Assembly: GCA_017613225.1 (NCBI GenBank)
Contig: JAGAEH010000216.1
Coordinates: 1-14,215 of the forward strand
Source of the DNA: Lachnospiraceae bacterium
Lineage (GTDB): Bacteria; Bacillota; Clostridia; Lachnospirales; Lachnospiraceae
Direction of reading: 5' to 3'
Length of the DNA stretch: 14,215 nt
Part shown: positions 5,601-11,256 of the stretch, in pieces
Layout: each line of letters opens with the position of its first letter
Position numbering within the stretch: position 1 is the first letter of the stretch
The notes under the pieces: generated by a model
Database searches by the model: none
Told to the model about the DNA's origin: nothing
What the model saw: only the letters and a program-made list of their open reading frames with translations
Program-made: the position numbers and the translations under genes

Positions 5601-6944
5601 TCAAAAAGGCAAATTTCCGAGACCGCCGAAACGGCCCTTCTTGCCCAAAAGACCTGACATCTGTTTCATCATCTTCTTGGACTGCTCAAACTGCTTCATC
5701 AGCCGGTTGACCTCTGAAATGTCCACCCCGGCGCCCTTCGCGATGCGGTTCTTGCGGGAAGGGTTGATGATGGACGGCTTCTCCCGCTCCTCATTGGTCA
5801 TGGAAAGGATGATGGATTCGATCCTCTTCACCGCCTTTTCGTCGGGGATGTCCTCGGCGCGGATCTTTCCGCCCATGCCGGGGATCATGCCCAGCAGGCT
5901 GGTAAGGCCTCCCATCTTGCGGATCTGCTTGAACTGGTCCAGGAAATCGTTGAAGTTGAACTCCGCCTTGCGGATCTTGGCTTCCAGTTCCCGCGCTTCC
6001 CGCTCGTCGATCTCCGCCTGGGCCTTTTCGATCAGGGTCAGCACGTCGCCCATGCCCAGGATGCGGGAGGCCATGCGGTCCGGATAGAAAGGTTCTAGAT
6101 CGGAGAGCTTTTCGCCCATGCCAGCGTAAAAGATGGGCTTGCCGGTCACCGCGCGGATGGAAAGGGCCGCGCCGCCCTTGGTATCGCCGTCCAGCTTGGT
6201 GATGATCACGCCGTCGGTGCCCACGGTACCGTCGAATTCCGAAGCCACGTTTACAGCGTCCTGGCCGGTCATGGCGTCCACTGTAAGGATGGTGCAGTCC
6301 ACGTTCACCGCCGCCTTGATGTTCTTCAGCTCTTCCATCATTTCGGCGTCGATGTGCAGACGGCCGGCGGTATCCAGCAGGATCACGTTGAAGCCGTTCT
6401 TCTTGGCATAGTCATAGGCGGCTTTGGCGATCTCCACCGGCGTTTCGCCGTTCTCCATGGAAAAGACTTCCACGTCCTGCTTCTTGCCGTTGATCTTCAG
6501 CTGTTCGATGGCCGCGGGACGGTAGACGTCGCAGGCCACCAGCAGAGGCTTCCTGCCGGAGGCTTTCAGCTTTCCGGCGATCTTGGCGGCCGTGGTGGTC
6601 TTGCCGGCGCCCTGAAGGCCCGCCATCATGATCACGGTGATGTCCGATGAGGGCTTCAAAGGAAGGGGCTCTTCCTTGTCCCCAAGAAGGTGAATCAGTT
6701 CCTCGTTGACGATCTTGATGACCATCTGTCCGGGAGTCAGGCTCTCCATGACGTCCTCGCCCACGGCACGGGCTTCAACGGATTTCACGAAGTTCTTGAC
6801 CACGCGGAAATTGACGTCAGCTTCCAGCAGCGCCAGCCGGACTTCTTTCATGGCCTCCTTGACGTCGGCCTCCGAAAGCCTGCCCTTGCCGCGCAGTTTC
6901 CTGAAGACGTTCTGAAGTTTTTCACTTAAGCCCTCAAATGCCAT
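5601..6944 (-). CDS. ffh: Signal recognition particle protein Ffh (SRP54)
   Basis: Ffh binds the SRP RNA and signal sequences of nascent membrane and secreted proteins, and delivers ribosomes to the FtsY receptor at the membrane. The 447 residues comprise an N domain (about 1-95), a G domain with G1 GLQGAGKT (109-116), CDVYRPAAIEQL (138-149), G3 DTAGR (191-195), G4 TKLD (249-252) and DTKGGAALS (254-262), then the M domain (about 300-430). In the M domain SRKNRIAKGAG (396-406) is the SRP RNA-binding helix-turn-helix, and methionines cluster near 416-429. The tail is rich in Gly and Lys. Its ATG overlaps the ylxM stop by one base (TAATG), so the two are probably translated in a coupled way. The small SRP RNA gene is not in this window. 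Confidence 0.98.
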   Translation of the reverse strand: MAFEGLSEKLQNVFRKLRGKGRLSEADVKEAMKEVRLALLEADVNFRVVKNFVKSVEARAVGEDVMESLTPGQMVIKIVNEELIHLLGDKEEPLPLKPSSDITVIMMAGLQGAGKTTTAAKIAGKLKASGRKPLLVACDVYRPAAIEQLKINGKKQDVEVFSMENGETPVEIAKAAYDYAKKNGFNVILLDTAGRLHIDAEMMEELKNIKAAVNVDCTILTVDAMTGQDAVNVASEFDGTVGTDGVIITKLDGDTKGGAALSIRAVTGKPIFYAGMGEKLSDLEPFYPDRMASRILGMGDVLTLIEKAQAEIDEREARELEAKIRKAEFNFNDFLDQFKQIRKMGGLTSLLGMIPGMGGKIRAEDIPDEKAVKRIESIILSMTNEEREKPSIINPSRKNRIAKGAGVDISEVNRLMKQFEQSKKMMKQMSGLLGKKGRFGGLGNLPF

Positions 6945-7300
6945 TACAGTACCGCCTCGATCTCTTCCGTCAGCTTCCGGATCTGGTCCAGATCCTCCTT
7001 CGTGTCTCCGCCCTGCTCGATGTCATCCGCGAAGCGGCGGATCATCGCCAGAGAATTCTTCGTCCTGCTGAACTTTTCCACCAGGCCCAGTTTTCTTTCG
7101 TATTCCGCCAGCGCCTTGTTGGTGCGCTTCAGCATGTCGAATACGCCCTGGCGGGTGATGCCTTCCTGCTCCGCCACCTCAGAAAGGGAAAGATCCTGAA
7201 ACACGACAGCCTCGTAGATCCTTTTGCGGTTCTCTGTCAGCAGTTCTCCGTAAAAGTCATAGAGCAGGCTCTGTTCAACGATCTCCTCGATCTGGTTCAA
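6944..7300 (-). CDS. ylxM: YlxM/p13 family helix-turn-helix protein of the SRP operon
   Basis: A small helical protein with a sigma-70 region 4-like helix-turn-helix; in streptococci a YlxM homologue was reported to modulate SRP activity. Visible hallmarks are SLLYDFYGELLTENRKRIYEAVVFQDLSLSEVAEQEGITRQGVFDMLKRT, whose second half is the HTH, then an acidic helical tail. Here the reading frame stays open further upstream to a TTG at 7357, but I place the start at the TTG at 7300, giving 118 residues. GGAGGG lies five bases before it, family members begin near this point, and the longer version would start inside the promoter palindrome at or before the predicted transcript start. It heads the ffh operon and overlaps ffh by one base. 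The use of TTG is slightly unusual. Confidence 0.9.
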   Translation of the reverse strand: MNQIEEIVEQSLLYDFYGELLTENRKRIYEAVVFQDLSLSEVAEQEGITRQGVFDMLKRTNKALAEYERKLGLVEKFSRTKNSLAMIRRFADDIEQGGDTKEDLDQIRKLTEEIEAVL

Positions 7301-7305
7301 GGCGT

Positions 7306-7311
7306 CCCTCC
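7306..7311 (-). promoter_or_regulatory. Ribosome binding site fixing a TTG start for ylxM
   Basis: On the minus strand GGAGGG ends five bases before the TTG at 7298-7300. This supports the TTG as the true ylxM start and makes the longer frame from 7357 unlikely. Confidence 0.7.
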
Positions 7312-7334
7312 GGAAGATTTGTCGCAATGTAAAG

Positions 7335-7367
7335 AAGATACCCTTTACAGCGCGCAAAGGGTATCTT
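7335..7367. repeat. Perfect 12-bp inverted repeat over the ylxM promoter -10/start region
   Basis: AAGATACCCTTT (7335-7346) and AAAGGGTATCTT (7356-7367) are perfect inverted copies separated by 9 bases. The right arm contains five of the six bases of the -10 element of the ylxM promoter, and the left arm lies downstream of the predicted start. As DNA this resembles an operator for a dimeric repressor. As RNA read from the addBA side it forms a 12-bp hairpin whose last bases plus flanking sequence give UUCUUU, which could act as a weak terminator. The repeat is seen; both roles are inferred. Confidence 0.7.
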
Positions 7368-7391
7368 AATAGGTTTGTGCCGGTTTGTCAA
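7363..7391 (-). promoter_or_regulatory. Vegetative promoter of the ylxM-ffh-rpsP-khpA-rimM-trmD operon
   Basis: On the minus strand a perfect -35 TTGACA (7386-7391) is followed after exactly 17 bases by TAAGAT (7363-7368), which matches the -10 consensus at four of six positions. The predicted start is near 7356, leaving a leader of about 55 bases before the ylxM TTG. The -35 lies 11 bases past the stop of the upstream small gene, so this is where the SRP/ribosome operon separates from the addBA operon. Confidence 0.75.
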
Positions 7392-7402
7392 GCAGAATTT
7401 CT

Positions 7403-7693
7403 TTACAATTTTGAATTCCAGGATCCTTTTCTGGCCTCATACCGCTCTTCCAGCCACCGGATGGCCTCGGCCCGGCCTTCTTCGCTGTAGGAGAACTCCT
7501 CCCGTTCTATAAGAGCTTCATTCGTATGCTTCAGGCTGAAGGGTTCCGGCCAGGCAAAAGCTTCCAGAAAGACGGGTTCCCCTTTCTTCTCGTCTCCCAT
7601 CTTTCTGATGCAGTATCGCATGCCCTGATGGCTGCCGGTAAAAGGCTGGGTCTTCAGATTATTGAAAGATAAAATATCATGTTCCAGATTCAT
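7403..7693 (-). CDS. Small conserved-looking protein of unknown function, coupled to addA
   Basis: A 96-residue soluble protein I do not recognise with confidence. There is no signal peptide, membrane segment or cysteine cluster. It has an N-terminal MNLEHDILSFNN helix, a FTGSHQGMRY motif (about residues 18-27), an aromatic WPEPF segment near 48-52, and a charged C-terminal stretch EEGRAEAIRWLEERYEARK that should be helical. The ATG overlaps the addA stop as ATGA with GAGGTGA four bases upstream, so it is very probably a real gene translated with addA. I have a vague memory of similar small proteins in Clostridia but cannot name a family. Coupling to AddAB suggests, without proving, a role connected with recombination, or simply operon hitch-hiking. 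It ends just before the ylxM promoter. Confidence 0.8.
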   Translation of the reverse strand: MNLEHDILSFNNLKTQPFTGSHQGMRYCIRKMGDEKKGEPVFLEAFAWPEPFSLKHTNEALIEREEFSYSEEGRAEAIRWLEERYEARKGSWNSKL

Positions 7694-10600
7694 GGTCTCA
7701 CCTCGATCGTTTTTCCAAGTGCAAAGGAATACAGGTACATTTCCTTGATAGGCCGCTTGAAGGCGTTTTCCAGGGCCTGGGCGTAGTAGACGAGCTGGGT
7801 GCGGTAGCGGTCGGCCAGCAGCCCTTCCTCACCGGGCCGGATGCGGTCCGTCTTATAGTCTACCAGAACGATGCCGTCGTCTTCAATGAAGAAATTGTCG
7901 ATGACGCCCTTGATCATCACCGTATCGTCCGGGCTGTTGGAAGGATCCACCACGTCCGCGGGCTTGCCCAGAATAAAGGGCTTTTCCCGGTAGAGCCTAC
8001 CCTCCCGATGGGCATCCGCCGTCCTTTTGCCGATGGGCGTGGTGTAATAGCTGCGGATCCACTCGGGATGCAGCTGAGCCCCGATGTCCGGTTCGATCTG
8101 GCCCTGCTTCATCAGTTTCGCAAGCATTTCCTTGATGTACAGGATCTCCGTGCCCCGTTCCGGATCCACCTTACTCATCAGCAGGTGATAGGCGGTGCCC
8201 CGCTTCGCGGCGTCCTCTGCGCCTTCATCTCCGTCCGTGCGGATCACCTCGTCCCTCTTTAGGACGTCTTCAGCGCCTTCGTCCCCGTCCGCCCGGATCA
8301 CCAGGTCCCGCTCCGTGGCCTTCTTTTTCAGGTCTGAGACCGCGTATACGCTTCGGTTTTCCGTGGCGCTCTGCCAGGGGTAGGCGAAAGCCTTGATCTT
8401 CTCCAGCTGCTCCTTAAGAGCGGCGTCATAAGTGGTTTCCGGGTCAAGGGATTCCATTTCCCTGCGGTTCTGCAGGATGTCGCGGATCCTGCTCTCTTCA
8501 TCCTTCTCAATTTCATTCTCAGTTTTACGTATGATGTTTAAGGCCGTCGTATTTTCTCCGATAGCAGCCTTGATCAGGCTTAAATTGTTGGAGAAGGAAA
8601 AGATGAGCCAGGGCGGCAGGGTCGTTTTATCGGCAAAGAAATACTCTTTTCCGGGAGTCTCGGCCCCTTTTTTCTTTGTTTCAGTTCCTGTGATGATCAG
8701 CTTTTCCCTCGCTCTGGTCATGGCCACGTAAAGGATGCGCAGTTCCTCTTCCCTGTTCCGCCGTTTAATAAAGTATCCCAGAGCCCCTTTTGACAGGGTA
8801 TTGACTTTTATGTTCCGCTCCCTGTCCATATAGTTTGCCCTGATCCCGTATCTGGGATGGTGGGGGATGGACGCAGAGCTGTCAAAATCGTTATATTGAT
8901 GGCTGCAGTCTGCCAGGAAGACGATGGGATATTCCAGGCCCTTGCTCTGGTGTACGCTCAGAACGCGCACGATATTGTCCTGTTCCCGCAGAGAATCCCC
9001 TTCTCCGTAGTCGATCTCATACTTTTTCAGTTGTTCTATGTACCGGTTGAACTGGAAGATCCCGGAATAGCTTGTGGCCTCAAAGTCGATGGCCCGCTCC
9101 AGCAGCATCTCGATATTGGCCTGCCGGATGCCGCCGTCCGTGAGGGCAGAAGCATAGTAAAGATAGCCGGTATCCTCCAGGATCAGGCTGATCAGTTCGT
9201 GGATGGAGTGATATCCAGCATAATCCCTGTAGCGGTTCAGCGTTTCTATGAAATTCTTGACCCTGGAATCATCGGAGAACAGCAGCGCGTCGTACAGGGT
9301 ATCGTTCAAAGTGCCGCGCTTTTCTCCTGCCCGATGGTCCAGCTGCAGATTCAGGATCAGGTCCTCATCCAGTCCGAACATGGGGGATACCAGCACGGAC
9401 ATCAGGGGGATATCCTGACGGGGGTCGTCGATGATCTTCAGCATGCTGCAGATCAGCACGATCTCAGGCGCGGTGAAGAAGCCGGCCTTTTTGTCTGCGG
9501 CGGCGGGGATCCCAGCTTCCCGGAGAGCCGCCACATAATCGGCGGAGACAGAATGGGCGGAGCGGGCAAGGACCACAATGTCCCGGTATTCCGCGAGACG
9601 GGTGATCTTTTCCTTTTTGTCAAAGATCTGCAGCCCGGTCGCCGGGTCCGTCAGTTCCTTGATCCTATTGGCGATCTCTCTGATCTCCGCATCATCTTCT
9701 TTGTCCTCAGGTTTTTCCACCAGGATCAGCTCGGCTTTGTACCTGTCATCAGGAGCTTCTTCATAGTCCTTCGCGCCGTACTTCAGCATGGCGCTGCCCT
9801 GGTAATCCACCCGGCCGCACTCCTTCGTCATCACACGGGAGAATATGGCGTTTACCGCGTCCAGCACCTCTCTTCTGCTGCGGAAATTGGCGTTCAGGTC
9901 GATCTTTCTGTGATCGGATCCCTCTGCAGGGGAAAAGGTCTCATATTTGTCCTGGAAGATGTCGGGTTCCGCCATTCGGAAGCCGTAGATGCTCTGCTTG
10001 ACGTCTCCCACCATGAAGCGGTCGTGCCTGCCCTGGGCGGACCCGGACAGAAGCTGGAGGATCTCCTCCTGCAGGCGGTTGATGTCCTGGAATTCGTCGA
10101 TGATGATCTCCTCGAAAGAATTCCGCAGTTCCGCGGCAATATCTTCGTTTTCCCGAAGCAGCTGCAGCACGAGATGGCTGACGTCGCCGTAGTCCAGGAT
10201 GTTCTTTTCCTGCTTTGCCTCTGTGAACGCTTTACCGAAGTCGATGGTCAGATCCACGAAAGCGCGCATATGGACGGCTACTGCAGGGGCCAGATCATTG
10301 ATCAGTACCGGGTTTTCCATGCCGAATTTCTCTCTCATCTGCTCCTTGACGATCTTCTTTATGGTATTCCGCAGATCGATAGCAGACCATTCTGCGTTGA
10401 TCTTATCCTTACTCCCGATTCTAGGAAGATCATTAAAGGATACGAAGTGGAGCAAACGCAGGAATGTTGAGATATCTTCAGCCCTGTCCAGGTTCTCCAG
10501 CATTGCGTATTCCTCTGTGAGCCTGGGGAGAAGCTTTGACTCAGAGGGCGTCAGGGTATCGATGGCCTGACGCAGTCTGTCCTTCATGTCGGAAAGATCC

Positions 10601-11256
10601 GCTTTCATCATCCTGACGCAGTCATGGATCACAGGATCCTCAAGACCTGCCTCTACGATCCTGGCGCTGTTTCGCAGCCATTCATCCGGGTCCGGAGAGC
10701 TCTGCGCAAAACCGTAGAGATTGATCACGTCTTTCTTCAGATCCTCATCGTTCTTATCGCCCCCATAGGAATCCACCAGGCCCAGAAAGCCGGGATCTCC
10801 TTTTTGATAGAGCTTTTCAAACAGGACGTCGGCGGTGTCCTTCTGCATAAGTTTCATTTCTCCGTCATCTCCCATGCGGAAGTCCGGATCGATCTTAAGC
10901 TTATGATAGTAGTTCCGCACCAGCCAGTTGTAGAAGGAATCCAGCGTGGAAATATGGGCGTGGGGGATCAGCAGGCGCTGCCTGCGGAGCCTGGCCGCGT
11001 CCGGCGAACCTTCCTTGATCCTGGCGTCTATGGCTGCCGCAAGACGGGTCTTCATCTCCTCGGCGGCTGCCTTGGTAAAGGTGGCGATCAGCAGGCGGTC
11101 CACTTCCACGGGATGCTCTTCATCCAGGACCAGCGCCATGACGTGGTCGATGAGGACCGTGGTCTTTCCGCTGCCCGCGGAGGCAGAGACCAGCAGATCG
11201 CCGTTACGGTGCTCGATCACCTGCCGTTGTTCAATTGTCCTCTCGCTTGCTGCCAC
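7690..11256 (-). CDS. addA: ATP-dependent helicase/nuclease subunit A
   Basis: AddA is the UvrD-like helicase and nuclease subunit of AddAB, which resects double-strand DNA ends and loads RecA, the Gram-positive counterpart of RecBCD. All helicase motifs are present in the 1188 residues: Walker A SASAGSGKTT (24-33), motif II DEFQD (387-391), VGDVKQSIYGFR, NFRSRREVLD, VLSVHQSKGLEYPIVFL and LRILYVAMTRAREKL. The C-terminal PD-(D/E)XK nuclease shows RGTAYH (1019-1024), IKGVIDNFF and DYKTDR (1133-1138). An 18-residue tandem duplication (984-1001 and 1002-1019) lies just before RGTAYH. The start is GTG at 11256, overlapping addB by 26 bp, with AAAGGAG about 10 bases upstream. Length is typical. It overlaps the downstream small gene as ATGA. 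Confidence 0.97.
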   Translation of the reverse strand: MAASERTIEQRQVIEHRNGDLLVSASAGSGKTTVLIDHVMALVLDEEHPVEVDRLLIATFTKAAAEEMKTRLAAAIDARIKEGSPDAARLRRQRLLIPHAHISTLDSFYNWLVRNYYHKLKIDPDFRMGDDGEMKLMQKDTADVLFEKLYQKGDPGFLGLVDSYGGDKNDEDLKKDVINLYGFAQSSPDPDEWLRNSARIVEAGLEDPVIHDCVRMMKADLSDMKDRLRQAIDTLTPSESKLLPRLTEEYAMLENLDRAEDISTFLRLLHFVSFNDLPRIGSKDKINAEWSAIDLRNTIKKIVKEQMREKFGMENPVLINDLAPAVAVHMRAFVDLTIDFGKAFTEAKQEKNILDYGDVSHLVLQLLRENEDIAAELRNSFEEIIIDEFQDINRLQEEILQLLSGSAQGRHDRFMVGDVKQSIYGFRMAEPDIFQDKYETFSPAEGSDHRKIDLNANFRSRREVLDAVNAIFSRVMTKECGRVDYQGSAMLKYGAKDYEEAPDDRYKAELILVEKPEDKEDDAEIREIANRIKELTDPATGLQIFDKKEKITRLAEYRDIVVLARSAHSVSADYVAALREAGIPAAADKKAGFFTAPEIVLICSMLKIIDDPRQDIPLMSVLVSPMFGLDEDLILNLQLDHRAGEKRGTLNDTLYDALLFSDDSRVKNFIETLNRYRDYAGYHSIHELISLILEDTGYLYYASALTDGGIRQANIEMLLERAIDFEATSYSGIFQFNRYIEQLKKYEIDYGEGDSLREQDNIVRVLSVHQSKGLEYPIVFLADCSHQYNDFDSSASIPHHPRYGIRANYMDRERNIKVNTLSKGALGYFIKRRNREEELRILYVAMTRAREKLIITGTETKKKGAETPGKEYFFADKTTLPPWLIFSFSNNLSLIKAAIGENTTALNIIRKTENEIEKDEESRIRDILQNRREMESLDPETTYDAALKEQLEKIKAFAYPWQSATENRSVYAVSDLKKKATERDLVIRADGDEGAEDVLKRDEVIRTDGDEGAEDAAKRGTAYHLLMSKVDPERGTEILYIKEMLAKLMKQGQIEPDIGAQLHPEWIRSYYTTPIGKRTADAHREGRLYREKPFILGKPADVVDPSNSPDDTVMIKGVIDNFFIEDDGIVLVDYKTDRIRPGEEGLLADRYRTQLVYYAQALENAFKRPIKEMYLYSFALGKTIEVRP
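8200..8307 (-). repeat. 54-bp tandem duplication inside addA
   Basis: Two adjacent 54-bp units (8254-8307 first in the gene, 8200-8253 second) encode 18-residue repeats built on a D-x-VIR-x-DGDEGAED-xx-KR core, 14 of 18 residues identical. At DNA level I count 13 differences in 54; most changes in the shared core are silent. The duplication is in frame and immediately precedes the GTAYH motif of the nuclease domain. Confidence 0.9.

Noticed and set aside
8857..10470. A 537-codon open frame on the plus strand.
   Set aside because: It is entirely antisense to addA, whose frame carries every expected helicase motif. The plus-strand translation has no recognisable domain; it is a by-product of the codon use of addA.
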